A stretch of 64,000 nt of DNA, taken from NCBI RefSeq assembly GCF_949987515.2, contig NC_082696.1, forward strand, positions 58,620,947 to 58,684,946, written 5' to 3'. The notes beneath the pieces were generated by a model. The model was not told the DNA's origin. It did not search any database and saw only the letters and a list, made by a program, of their open reading frames with translations. Within the stretch, counting starts at the first letter, position 1. Every line of letters begins with the position of its first letter. Positions 33,481-45,900 of this stretch are shown in pieces. The position numbers and the translations under genes were made by a program. The DNA is from Delphinus delphis. Its lineage: Eukaryota; Chordata; Mammalia; Artiodactyla; Delphinidae.

Positions 33481-34120
33481 AACAAAAAATAAATGAAAGG
33501 GCCAGGGGAGAGTTGTATCATGCCTTAGTTAAAACTGTACTCAGATTGGACACAATTTAGCTTTGTGTTCCAGTGGTCAATGCAGCAAGGCAAACGATAT
33601 CGGGAAGCAGAATGGTCTGTTATGAGCAACAAACGTTGGCCTTATACTTTATACATCTAGCTAGTTACAATTCTTCCACACGATGACCTGATGATTTGCA
33701 CAAGCAGTTACTCTCTGTTGTTATCTTTCTTCCAGATGGTTTTCTTGCTAGTTTTAGTCATATTCTGAAGTAATTAAGTCTCCAGATAAACATTTCTCTA
33801 GCAGGTGGAACCATCACTTCTACATGCCCTGTCATGCACAGTGGTTTTGTTTCTTTTTTGTCTGGAGAGGGATGTTAGGTGCCAGGTATGTGAAGGGTAC
33901 ATGTTTAGTTGAGAAAAAAAACAACTCTTGGCATTTTTACTTTTAGATAATAAATATTTCTGATCTAAAGATACAGTGTGCCCTGACTTATATATTTGGG
34001 GAACTGAATAATTATTTGTGGATAATTATGATGTTATGACAATTCCATAGGGAGGATTGGTTGCACTACACAAATATTAAGACTTTTTCATGACATGCCA
34101 AACATAAATATATCTAATAA
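33480..34120. other. Unique sequence
   Basis: About 640 bp with no coding frame or mobile element recognised. Confidence 0.5.
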
Positions 34121-34355
34121 ACAATAAGAACTATCCTTTATTGAATGCCTATTATGTACCAGGTGCTCTGCCTACCTTATCTCCAATCCTAGACCAGCCC
34201 TACAAAGCAGGTATATATTTCTGCTCTCTTTACAGATGAGGAAGCTGAGAGTCAGAGAGGTTAAGCCTTATGTCTAAGCATGTGGATAGTGTGCGATAGA
34301 GTTGTGATTCAACCGGCAGTCTGGCTGGGTCCAAAGCCCATTCTCCTTCCACAGT
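34120..34355 (-). mobile_element. MIR SINE, nearly full length
   Basis: 'tttattgaatgcctattatg', 'taccaggtgctctgcctacc', 'tacagatgaggaagctgaga' and 'gtcagagaggttaagcctta' are consecutive antisense MIR blocks. One of the best-preserved MIRs here. Confidence 0.9.
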
Positions 34356-35000
34356 GTCCGTGGTTTCTGCAATCAGTTTTATTTTACACATTCAAGGGAA
34401 ATTAAGCTTGAAGTCATATCCTGAGAATAAATGTCAGTCTCTAAACTCTTTAAGCTCAATATTCGGGGTGAAGTATTGCTCTCAGTCCTCAATGCTCTCA
34501 AGGATTAAGATGCTTCGAGGACCAAGCTCCTTCCTGTTTTCAGATTAGATACAGAGCCATCACATTACATTTTCGAATCCACTAAAGCATTTCAGAATGG
34601 TGTGTGTGTTTTGAAACAATTCTTCATGTGGAACCTCAAGTTCTAAACTATTGTTATCCCTCCTACTGGTTAAAATCCACACACTAGGTTCTTGACAGGT
34701 CCAGAGACATAGCATTCACAGTGGGTAGTGTTTGAGTCCTAACTGAGAATAATATGGCACTAACTTGGGAGTCACACAGAACCTGTGTGTCGGGGAACCC
34801 GTGTTCCAAGTATTCCTGGGCTTTGGACTGTTATCCTACCCTTGGTGTTATGGCGATAGTACCTTGGACTTGGACTTAGATGAAGCTAAATTTTAGCTCT
34901 GATCTGTGTTTAAGGAATTGTATTTGCACGCATTCATATTGTCACCACTTCCATTAAAAAATGAATAACAAAGGAAAGGAAAAAAAGAAACAGAAAGGAG
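34355..35000. other. Unique sequence
   Basis: About 645 bp without recognised gene or repeat. Confidence 0.5.
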
Positions 35001-35410
35001 ATCTAAATTCCCTGGCTATTTGTTTCCTCTCCTATAAAAATGCCAGTGATAATATTTACCTCATAGGACTGATAATAGTATGGGGCACCCTTGAACAAGG
35101 GTGGCAGGATTAGGGGAGCCAACCCTCTGCCCCCTGCACAATCAAAAATCCAGGTACAGTTAGCCCCCCATGTATACACGGTTCCACATCCACAGATTCA
35201 AGCAACCTCAGATGGTGTAGTACTGTAGTATTTATTACTGGAAAAAATCCGGGTATAAGTGAACCTGATCAGTTCAAACCCTTGTTGTTCAAGGTCAACT
35301 GTATTTAACGCATAGCGTAGTCCTTAGGTTTCAATGGGTTAGTGTTTATAAGGTATTTGCAGCAATGTCTGGCTGTAGGAAGGCTTTATGAGTATTTGTT
35401 ATTATCACTA
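35000..35410 (+). mobile_element. MIR SINE split by a DNA transposon
   Basis: Left part 'ctcctataaaaatgccagtg' and 'ttacctcataggactgataa' continues, after the Tigger2-like insertion, with 'gtatttgcagcaatgtctgg' and 'gagtatttgttattat', the MIR 3' half. Confidence 0.65.
35081..35301. mobile_element. Tigger2-like (Tc1/mariner, pogo group) non-autonomous element
   Basis: Right end 'gttgttcaaggtcaactg' and left end 'ggcacccttgaacaagg' are the Tigger2 inverted repeats (consensus cagttgacccttgaacaac). Interior words 'aggggagccaaccctctgcc', 'gattcaagcaacctcagatg' and 'gtataagtgaacctgatcag' match the deletion-derivative type. Flanking TA at 35079-35080 and 35302-35303 is the expected target duplication. 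No transposase. Confidence 0.85.
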
Positions 35411-35822
35411 TTAATATATTTAAAGGGATTGACACATAGTAGGTGCTCGTAAGTGATAGTTTTCCTTTCAGTTCTTAAAAAAATTAGAATAAGTATACAG
35501 AGTTTTTATTTACCATTGCTCCAAGGATCTGTATAGCTATTAGTGATCAGCAGTCCACCCACGTTACTGCAGAAGATCGGAAGCTGCACTGGGCATTTGC
35601 TTTGGGATGCTGCCAATGGTGATGTCATGTACTGTTGATATACTGTTGAGCTGCTCTTGCAAGCTGTGTTTGACACATGGATTGCTTTCATCTTGTTATT
35701 TTGTTTCTATGCAAATAATATTTATCCCTCAGGACAAGAAATCATCCATGCGGAATAAAGCACACCTTCTCAATATAGGTGTACAATTATCTGAAATGTA
35801 AGGACTAGCAAATGCTTGCTAG

Positions 35823-35878
35823 ATTGAAAGTTCCATGGTAATTTGAGAACATTGAAAGTTCCATGGTAATTTGAAACA
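35823..35878 (+). repeat. Perfect short tandem duplication (28-bp period)
   Basis: 'attgaaagttccatggtaat' plus 'ttga' occurs at 35823-35846 and again at 35851-35874, separated by 'gaac'. The 24-bp copies are identical. Confidence 0.95.
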
Positions 35879-36033
35879 TCTTTGAGATGGTGTTGACATT
35901 CTCTTTTTTTGGTTACCAGGATTTCTTAGTATTAACGTTTGGGCCGATGCTACAGAAGAGTGATTTGAAGTCATGGTTACTCATAGCAACGTTAAATTTT
36001 GGCTCTATGAGAAACACTAGTTATCCTCTAATC

Positions 36034-36225
36034 CAAGGATCAGCAAACAATGGCCCGCAGGCCAAAACCAGCCTTTCACCAGTTTTTGTATAGCCTGTGA
36101 GCTAAGAATAACTTTTACATTTTTGGGGGAAAAAAAAGAAGAATATGTAACAAATAACATCTGACCTGCAAAGCCTAAAAAAATACGGTTTGACCTTTTA
36201 CAGAAAGAGTTTGCTGACACCCCTG
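36034..36225. mobile_element. hAT-Charlie non-autonomous DNA transposon
   Basis: 192 bp with inverted ends: left 'caaggatcagcaaacaatgg', right (reverse complement) 'caggggtgtcagcaaactct'. Interior 'atggcccgcaggccaaaacc' and 'cctgcaaagcctaaaaaaat' are family landmarks. It is flanked by 8-bp duplications 'ctctaatc' (36026-36033) and 'ctctaacc' (36226-36233), the hAT-typical length. Confidence 0.88.
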
Positions 36226-36249
36226 CTCTAACCCAACTCTCATTTAAAA

Positions 36250-36375
36250 AAAAAAAAGAAGGGGGAAATTGAGGCCAAAGGAAGATGAGTGATTTTACTG
36301 AGGGTAATTCAGCTCACTGGAGACATATCTAGAGCTTGAGCCAACTCTCCAGACTTTCAGCCTTGAACTCCAGCA
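36250..36375 (-). mobile_element. MIR SINE fragment
   Basis: 'gaaattgaggccaaaggaag', 'gggtaattcagctcactgga', 'agcttgagccaactctccag' are antisense MIR words. It follows the hAT directly after an A-run. Confidence 0.6.
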
Positions 36376-38690
36376 GCGACCTTGCTTGCTCAGTTAACGC
36401 TTCTCCTCTCCAGGGTCTTTTACCTAACTAATAAGAATAACTTCATTTAAAATGATAACACTAATATTTTAACCTGGTGTGACAGCTCCTCTGCGAACAG
36501 CTTAAAGCACCTTCATCTGGACTGAACCAATTCCGCCACTGTGAGATCCGTCCCTGCTTCTGGGTGATAAACTAGACCCCTCAGTAGCAAGAGCAATTGT
36601 ATATTACATATTATAGGTTATTACATATTATCAGGATTAATAATATCTTCAAAAGGTAAGAAGTAAACATCTTTAACCTGTATATAAGAAGCAATAAGGT
36701 ACTTAATAAAAGAATCATGTTATATCTTTAGGCTCCCAATTGAATTATGAACATCCCAGACTAAAGGATTCAGAACTTCCATGTTAATTTACAGGTTTGA
36801 GCTTTGCTAGCTAAAGGTGAAGATGGTGGTGGTGGAGGGGTTTTCAAAGACTGTTCGCGATATATTCAACATTTATGGTGAGTTTTCATGAAATTATCAT
36901 TTTTAATTCAAGCAATGGATATTTGGAAATCACATGAAGCATGACAGAGAAATTGCATACTCCTGGATGGTTTCTCCAAGCTTGCCATTTCCAAAGGAAA
37001 AATAAAATCTCTTTGTGAGTTGAAGATAAATTTTTGGTGCACTTTTCCGTAAGAAGTTTGGGATAAAGTATACTTCAGAAAAGAAGGTCCAGTAATTTAT
37101 GGTTTGTCTCTTTAATTTCAACTTGTTCTAATTCTGCACAGAAAGATCAGAGATTATTTTAATATGTGCATTAATTATTTCTAAAAATTTACAAAAGGAT
37201 TGCTAATTTATTTAATTTATATTACTAGATGAGTTTCTTATCTAACGTTTTTAAGTCCACTTTTTTGTCGTAAAGTCTTTTATTAATGTAAAAAGTAAGT
37301 CAGGAACTTTTCTTATAATCAAAAGTCCAAACTGGATGTATTATCAACATTACAGCAGCTTTGATCAGCACTCACTCTTTGTAAATGGTGTGAATGGAAT
37401 GGGGTGTAATCGGGTGGCATGCATTGGATTCTAAATGGAGATGCCCTAGCAGATAGGTGCATTTCCTGGAGTGTCTTTTTTTAGGTGCTTCTAGTATAAA
37501 CATTTCTCACATCAGATAATGGTTGATAAGGAGCTCTTTAATTACATGGGTTTAAAATATTGCTCCAAAAATTGAGAAACATGCAAATTTAAGCACATAA
37601 AAAACACTCTTTAGATTTGATAATATTTCTCAAGAGTGACTTGAATTGACACATATTCCATATATGCTTATATGTATATCCTTAAATACTATTAAATATA
37701 GCATTGAGAATATGGTTTTTCTTGTGATTTCAGAATATCTACAGCTGAATACATTAAAGCTATATTTTATAGATATCTGATATGCTTTTTCTTCTTGATT
37801 TCCAAAATTTAATGGGGGCAAAAATCAATAGCCATGGCTCTCCAACTTATTATAAAAAATTCAATGAGATGCATTACCCCAGTCACAGTATGCTCCAACC
37901 TATACTGCACAAAAATTACAGTCAATATTATTTAGACATATGTGTTCGGAAACTGCAAAGGACATGATGAGTATGAGAGAAATTGACTAAATATGCAACT
38001 GAGCAAATTTCTGGATATATTACATGTCTTGGTCATACCTAGGTTAGAAATCTATTTAGAGCCTGCTGCTTCAGCCACAGACTGTTTATTCCTCACCTGA
38101 TGCTAATCACAGTGATTGTGCCTGTCTTTGTTATGTCTGGCAAAGCAAATTGTAAGAAGTCAGCTCTGGCCAGGACAGCCAGTGGAACACACATGGTAGA
38201 AAGAAATCCATTTTGCTAGGATGGCTTTTCCAGGCTCTTTACTAAGGTTCTCAAATTGTTGGAGATAAAATTAAAATCTCAATGTCTGGGTAACTTTTCA
38301 TATTTGCCAATTTTAATTTGGTATTTGGAAAAATTAAAGCAAATTATTTTTGTATTGTTGAAACACGTTTTTCTTGTTTTTTTCCCCTTGGCATCACATT
38401 TTTGACTAATGATATTCCCCAGAGAGATGGAATACATCCTAAGGAGCTACAGGGTCCATGCTCCTAAAATTACACTTGACATAATAAACGTGATTCCCTC
38501 CGAGACCCGACACACAGGCTTTGCCCAGAGGAGAAAGTGGGGATATTCAGGGCAGCTACTAGGCTCTGAACAGTGAGAGCCAAACACTTCACTAGCATGC
38601 TAGTCCTGGGTCCTTGTTTCAGAATAATCTTTCATCCACAGCTTTCTCATTTAAGGAATGATCTCTTATGAGTTCTGGACAAGTTCATAC
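36375..38690. other. Unique A/T-rich sequence, about 2.3 kb
   Basis: No transposon or coding frame recognised. 'tattacatattat' is doubled near 36601-36630. The 37150-37260 stretch holds several TTAAT/TAATT words, so a regulatory element is possible but unsupported. Confidence 0.45.
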
Positions 38691-38830
38691 TAAGATGGAA
38701 GTTTCCTTACATCGAAGCCCATTTTACAGCTGTGAAAGCCAAGGCAAAATGTTTCATTTCTCTGAAGTCATACAACGAGCCACTTTGTGGGGAAAACTAT
38801 GATTCAGCATCAACCACCAAGGCTTAAAAT
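38690..38830 (-). mobile_element. MIR SINE, diverged
   Basis: 'agcccattttacagctgtga', 'aagtcatacaacgagccact' are antisense MIR words. Confidence 0.6.
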
Positions 38831-40655
38831 ACTCCTTCTGGGTGTCATTGTACCCTGAGGATGTTTCAGAGTGAGGGACATATTTGCTAAGAACCGAATG
38901 TTTTATATTATTTATTTAAGAATACAATTTTTTACCGAATGAATACTTTAGAAATTAATAACAACTCAACCAAGTCCAAGTTGGTCTTAACCCTTTAAGA
39001 GTGATTCTCATTTGATTGACAGAACTTGCATGTTATTGCCTTAACATTAAAGATCAATACAGCTGTTCTGTCCCTCAGAGCACCTACAGCAGGTAGCCTG
39101 TCCTATTTCCAAAATGTTTTCATTAAGATTTCTTTAATTTCAGTTATGTGATTTTTGTTTTTTAGTGAGTGACTAGAACATTTAAGTCTTAATGTCTCTA
39201 TATGTTTTACAGTTCCATACACTATTGCCACAATGGAAACAGACTCCTGTGGAGTGCTTCCCTAGTTTTCCCATTGATTTTCTATCCAGTATGATACTGT
39301 GATTATATATTACTTGGTTTTTCTCTTTATTATTCCCCTGGATATTAACTGTGCTATTTTAAAGCCTTTAATTCTATGGTGTGAACCTTAATCCCATTGC
39401 AGAGCACTTGCCTATGTGTCACATTGTCACAGTTCGTTCCCTAGTGTAAGTCTAGGGCGGTAGTGGCTTTTATTTAGGAAAATAAGTGTGTGCTGAATTC
39501 ATCATAAGATGGAAAAACAGATCCTCTTTCATTCATTGAGCAGACCACACATATTTCCATAAGATGTAGTGCCATGTGGCCAAGGCTCGGTGTGAACAAC
39601 TCTCTATTGTAAAGCGGTAGGAGAATAACTGTGAACTTCTTTTCTAACCAAGAAAATTCAGAAGTGGCACATTGTAACTCGGTTTGCAATATTTTCCCCA
39701 ATATTTTCTTAAAGCCTCATGTATGGAAAGTGTCTTTGTTTTCACTCCATTTTGCATTTTGCCAAGAAAATGTGACAAAACAGTACTTATCATCTTCCTT
39801 CAAAACATATGGCATGTGCCCACGGAATATTAAATGATCTTTTACAATGACAACAAATGTTGTGATATTTCCTCTGAAACTCCCAGAATGTAAGGTTTCT
39901 TGAAGCAAGCAGGAAAAGCAAAAAGATGGTTCAGGGGGATTGGTTTGCTGGTAGAGATGGTGAAGAAAACATATGCTTCTTCAAGTCTGAAGGAGTGCTG
40001 TGTATAAACGCATGTATAAGCCAGGGTAGGAGAAAACATTGGTTGAAATTGCAGATCTTAAGTAAGATTCTGCAGCCAGTCCAGTGTCCTCTGCTTTAAA
40101 AGAGATAAGAAATTAGAGTAAATGTAATGAGGTTGTCTTTTTTTTCTATTACCTCTCACTGTAGTCAGAACAATTTTCCAGTGATCCTGGGTTACTGAGA
40201 AGAGGGCTGCCCACTTTTCATCTTTCTCTCACAAACTTCTAGCCAACAATGGAGGAGTCCTTTATTTGATCCACGAAGTTGGGAGAAGGATGTGGGTGTG
40301 TGTGACTTGGCCTTTCCTTCTTGTCTCCTTCAAATCCACCTGCCCCTATATGAGTGTTTCTGCTCTGCTCCCGCCCCCAGGTGATAAGCACAACTCCTTC
40401 TGGTCCAGATTTGCCTTCAGAGGGAGCTCTGCAGCTCCAGGCCTCTCTCTCACCCACTACTGGGACTCAGCAGCATTTTCCATCTTAGTTGTTCTGATCT
40501 ACTCAGCAAACCCAAGCTGTTTCTTCAGTAGACGGTCCCAAGGTCTAGACTATGGGGATGGGGTAATGCCGGTGGAAGGACCTCTGATTTGGGCCACAGG
40601 TTAAGCTGTAGTCTCTCCCTACATTTTTACCAACAATAAAACTGCAATGTTCCAT
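38830..40655. other. Unique sequence, about 1.8 kb
   Basis: No mobile element or gene recognised. An open frame of 112 codons at 40266-40604 (+) has no domain signature. The composition becomes GC-richer from 40200 to 40600. Confidence 0.5.
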
Positions 40656-40659
40656 TTTC

Positions 40660-41118
40660 AGTAACATGGATGGACCTAGAGATGATCTATTATGGACCTA
40701 GAGAGTGAAGTAAGTCAGACAGAGAAAAACAAATACCATATGATATCACTTCTATGTAGAATCTAAAAAAAAATGATACAAATGAGCTTATTTACAGAAC
40801 AGAAGAAGACTCACAGACATAGAAAACAAACTTATGGTTACCAAAGGGGAAGGGCAGGGTGTGGGGAGATGGATAAATTAGGACTTTGGGATTAACAGAT
40901 ATGCACTACTATATATAACATAGATAAAGTATAAAGGCCTGCTGTATAGCACAGGGAACTATATTCAATATCTTGTAATAACCTATAATGGAAAAGAATC
41001 TGAAAAAGAATGTATATATTACCTATATCTATATCTGAATAGGTTTGCTGTACACCAGAAACTAACACAACATTGTAGATAAACTATATTTCAATTTAAA
41101 AAACATAAAAAAAGACAC
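40660..41118 (+). mobile_element. L1 3' end, 5'-truncated
   Basis: Covers the last codons of ORF2 ('acatggatggacctagagat', 'agtaagtcagacagagaaaa') and the 3'UTR with 'cttatggttaccaaagggga', 'gtatagcacagggaactata' and 'tgctgtacaccagaaactaa', then an A-rich end. A 22-bp-spaced 'atggacctagaga' is doubled at about 40669-40704. Comparison with 24893-25165 shows the same 3'UTR type in the opposite orientation. Confidence 0.92.
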
Positions 41119-41127
41119 ACACTCTAT

Positions 41128-41310
41128 ACTGTAGCAGGAGTGACTTTTTAAACACACAAATCTAATTATGTCAATTTGTTTTCTTCAGTGTTTAACATTG
41201 CTTATTAGATGTCTAAACACCTCAGGGTAGAGAACCAAGCCTTTAGTGATCTCTACCTACCTGCCCAACCTCACTGAATATTTGCCTCTTCTAAATAAAT
41301 TCTGCATTTA
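41128..41310 (+). mobile_element. L2 LINE segment
   Basis: 'gagtgactttttaaacacac', 'tctaattatgtcaatttgtt', 'ccaagcctttagtgatctct' and 'acctacctgcccaacctcac' follow the L2 3'UTR order. The adjacent L1 3' end abuts it. Confidence 0.7.
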
Positions 41311-41880
41311 AGAAAACAAACAAAAAAACCCTCAGCTGCAGTATTGATCACTATCTGTCCATTTTCAGGGTCCATCTTTTAGTTGGTTTTGAACTCTGAG
41401 GGAAATGTACATTACTGTTTACTAGCCCTTAATAGCCTAACACTTACCATTGCGATGAAGTGTTATTTGGTATCATATTCATACTGAGCGCCTCAAGAAT
41501 AGCTGCTATAAATAACAGATCCCTGAGAACAAGCGTTTTCTTTTTTTAACATTTCTTCCATATTAATATTTATTTAGATACTAAAGAAAGGCCAAATAAC
41601 ATTTTATTTTTTAGAAAATTCTAATTTTGAGTATATTTGAAAATTGTAATCTTAATTGGCTAACTCTCACCTCTCGCTACTCCATTAAAACATATCAGTT
41701 GGGAGGTTTATAATGTTTCATGAAAGATAGGAGAAAAATAATTTAGTGTTATATTAATAATAACTTTATCAGTTAATAGGTTTGTACTAATTTAATTAAT
41801 TTCTGTGGCAATTAGTATTCCACAGAGAAATCAGGCATCAATATTTTCATTGCTAAGCAAATTATTTCAAAAGAAAGAGA
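41310..41880. other. A/T-rich sequence, no gene seen
   Basis: About 570 bp. Possibly decayed continuation of L2 or MIR in its first part; nothing coding recognised. Confidence 0.45.
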
Positions 41881-42985
41881 CATTCTTTTATTCACCAAAT
41901 ATGTATGTGCTAAGTATTGTTCTGAGTTTTGTGGTTACGTCAGTGAAAATATAGACCAAAGTCTAGGGATTTTTGTCCCCAAGGAAACTCACTTTGTAGC
42001 GGTGGGGAAGAGGTAGGAGATAATAAACACAATAAAGAAGTGTTTATAGTATTGGGGGAGGTGTAAAGTACTAGGGAAAATGAATATGGCAGAGTAAGGG
42101 TGATGGAGGGGTAGTAGGGGGGGAAGCTGCAGTTTAGGTAGGTAGGTCAGGGTAGGTTTCATTGAGGAGGTGCTGTTTGAGCAAAGGCTTTAAAGGGAGA
42201 GGAAGAAAGCCATGTGGATATTAGGAGGAAGAACGTTCCAAGTAGAGGGTACAGCCCTTGTGCAAAGGCTCTTAGGAGGGACTGTGTGTATGGAGAGGAG
42301 GGAAAAATGAAGACAGGGAGGAAGGGAGGTCAGGGGGAGGGAATGGGCCCAGAAAGAGCTTGGGTAGTGAGTTTTTGTGGCTTGTAGGCATTGTGAGAAT
42401 TTTGACTTTTTCTCTGAGAGAATAGAAAGCCACTGGGAGGTTTCATAGAGGAGTAATATACGACTTAAGGTTTAATAGGATCTTTCCGGCTGTCGTGTTG
42501 AGAAAGTAGACTTTTGGGAGACAGGAGGGCAAGGAGGGAGATTTGTCAGAAGGTTCTTGTGATGATAAGGTGAGAGATAATGGTGGCTAGATCAGGTGAC
42601 ACCAGTGGAGGGAGGGAAGTGGCTGGATTCCTGATACATGTTGAAAGTTGAGCCAAAAGGGTCTACTGATGATGGGATGTAAATTATGAGAGAAGGAGAC
42701 AAGTCAAGGACGGCTGCAGGGTTCTGAGCTCACTGGAGGGCTAGATTTTCCACTTAATGAGATGGGAAAAGTGGTGGGCAAAACAGATTGGGAAGGGATA
42801 AGATCAGGAATTTAGTTTTAATTAGACCTTAAATGTGGCATATTCGTAGACAACTAAGAGAAGACATTGAGTATGCTGTTGCATGTGTGTCTGGAGCTCA
42901 GGGGGGAAGTCTCTGTTGGAGATACACATTTGGAAGTTGTCAACATAGAGATGTTATTTGAAGCCTGAGTGTAACCTTTGATAGA
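41880..42985 (-). mobile_element. L2 LINE, about 1.1 kb, inverted
   Basis: The longest old LINE piece in the window. In order: 'tattcaccaaatatgtatgt' (inverted L2 terminus), 'aataaacacaataaagaagt', 'gaggaggtgctgtttgagca', 'aacgttccaagtagagggta', 'cttgtgcaaaggctcttagg', 'gccactgggaggtttcatag', 'gagagataatggtggctaga', 'gaagttgtcaacatagagat'. It is purine-rich on this strand because the L2 3'UTR is pyrimidine-rich. Confidence 0.88.
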
Positions 42986-45900
42986 ACACTCTCAGTGCCC
43001 GGAGACTCTCCAAAGTCCTGTGAATGCTGAGCTTTTCTTTTTAGCCAAGTTTGAGATTCCATAAAGGCTGGCATTTTAAAAGGGAACCATTGAACGATGA
43101 ACATTTTTCCTGCCGAAAAGTGACATTGAAAGAAAAAAAAATTGCCCTTCGATATCATGCACCTCACCTCTGCAATTAAAATGGAAAGGATTCAGAGGAT
43201 CCAAAATTAATTTAGAGAATTCAGAGTCAGGCAGGCATCAACTTCCACGTCCCGAAGTTCTCTTAATTCTTGGCAACTCTCTCATACTTTTGTGAACATG
43301 CCCTAGACTGGCTTGCAACAAGGTCAGAGGTCTCACAGGTTTAGTGGTCAGAGGAAAAAATGACTCTGCTGCTTAATAGTCAAACCTACTCAACTTTTAC
43401 AATGCATTTATTTATAGTTCAAAAGAAATTATTAGACGCTATACTACAGGCCTGAAAGAGTTAGTTCATTGCTCCAAAGAGCCTAATGCAAAGCTAAGGA
43501 ATTTCCACATTGGGAGAATCTGACTCAAAATAGCAATCTACACAAGACTTTCTGAGTCAGAAAACTATTTAAAGAAGAGAGTGCTAAACAGTAATTCCAA
43601 TAAATACTGGAAAATCTTTTGCTTTTGAGCATACGGCAATAGAACGGATGAAATCACTATCTTTAGGTCACACAACAAGATGGGTGCAGAAAAGGACAGA
43701 ACCGCAGAGTTTCTGCCTTTCAGCTCTGTGGTCAGGCCCTTGGTGACATGGGCCTCAAATGTCCATAACTGAGTGACGCTAGTTCTGACACTGTCAAGCT
43801 GACTTCCCCCATGATTTACCTCCTTGGCACAGAATCATGTAACATTATACTCCTGACAGAGTGGCCGCCATCAGGAGCCTTAGAAACACTGTTTGAATGT
43901 TCAGTGCCCATCAAAAGAGAATGCCAAGTTTTAAAAAATGCATAGAAAAAGATTTTGCCAAGCTCAATCTTAACATAATTTTTCTTGGAGAAACTGTCCT
44001 TAAGCCAGTCATAAAACTATGAAAATATTCCAGGGACTGCCTTCTTGCACAGAGATTTGAAAATGCCAAACAGAGAGATGAATGTTAAACTTGCACTCAG
44101 TACCTGGCCTGGATCGAAGGTCAAACACCAACAGCTTGAAAATGTTGAAAGGCTCAGCTCACTGTGAAAGGTGAAGAGAGAAACGCGGTCCATGCTTTCA
44201 GGGATGCCCCTGGCTTTCCTCCCCTTATAGTAGAACCTGTTTCTCTTCCCCTGTTCTGTTGAGCACCAGTTCCCTATGGGGGCTTGATCTGAGCTGGGTG
44301 GAAGAATGGAGGTCTTGGGAGATGGGAACCAAGAGCTCACCGGGCGTGAATCCGGGCGACAACTTGCCCCATCCCACTCAGTGTTGAGCCATGCACGTGT
44401 GCACTATTTGAATGCGTTATCACTGGTGAGCTGAAGATCTGTTCCTTCAGAGAGCACAATCTGGGGAAAACTTTTCTCATTTACATAGAGGAGAGGACAG
44501 GGAATGCTAATGAAGTCTGTATATGGGCTATATTTCCGTCTATCTTAATAGTCTACGCTTTCACCAGGTGGGAAGGTGGAGGGAGGAGGGAGGGCACCGA
44601 GTCAAGGGACTTTCTGCGGTTCCTTCCTTTCAGCTTATAGGACTCTGGTTTTAAGAGGACTGAAACTGTGAGTTTAGTAGACTCACTTTAATCATTTAAA
44701 ATGGCTTGGTCTGGAGGTGGGCACCCTTGTGTTTTGGGTCCCATGTTAAATTTAAGGAAACTGTTTCTAACCGTCGTGAAACTGTATTTTCCAAACCAAC
44801 AGCCCGCAAGGCGTCGTATAGGAATAGAAGACACCAGCTTTATAGCCCCAGTTCTCAAAAACGATACCAGTGCCTGGTTGGATTTGATTACATTTGCCTT
44901 AATGGGCCACACAGGTGCCCCTCAGGTTCTTTGGGGTAACGTTAGGACTAGAACAGCTTTTGGAGACTGCCGCCAAGTGAATAAAGGCCTGATTTGATAT
45001 CCAAGAAGCACTCATTTGCTCTCTCCAGACCTCACATAAGTTTGTTAAATTGGGAAAGCTCAGCAGGTGGTGTGTCTGAAATCTCTTTTTTTCTTTTCTT
45101 TCCCTTTTTCTTTTGCACTTGATTCTTGCTGCACTTGCCAAGGCGTGAGGCTTTGAAACTGACACAAAGACACAAAGACACACTGAAGCTGCTTGGTCAA
45201 ATCTCCCCTCTCAAAACAGAGGGTTGTCTCTCTTCAAGAGGGAAACGTCAGCCCTCGGGATGTGGTAATTGCTTTCTAAGTAGTCCTGTCCCTTCTTCCT
45301 GGAGGAGATTTTAGTTAAATGGCCCTGAGGTTCGTGCCTTCAGCTACTGAAGTACCCTTACCTACTTGTAGTACAAATGGGACCCTCCCAGAAGAAAAAC
45401 ATGAAGTATTCTTCTAATTAAAGATTGAATGCTTGCTATTTGCACTTGTCTCTCTGTAGGAAGAGAATACACACTAGCCTTCCCACAGTGAGTATTTACT
45501 CACATTCCTGTCTGCATCCTCTTCCCTCTGTGTGAGCCTAAGACAAGGTCACCTTAATTGCCCTTCACCTGGATCAGACGGCAGCTCTATCCCACAACTA
45601 GATTTGGGCTGGCCGGAAGGGGGTCCTACAAACAAACCTCATCTGGGCTATGAATACTTCTGGCTGTTCATCCTTTCCCATCAGGGTCCTGCCTTCTGCT
45701 CGCTGTCTTCAAGCTGTGTTTACCTGCTTCCTTTTCCCCAGGCTGCCCCGGGACTAAGCCGTCTATGGCTCTCAGTGCATGCAGTTCAGGACCTGCCTCT
45801 ACGCTATTGTCCGCGTTTGTACAACATAAATGAAAGTGAAAACCATCCTTTTTCAAGAATCCTTCAATAATATAGGGGAGGTTCTTCTGACTTATGTAAC

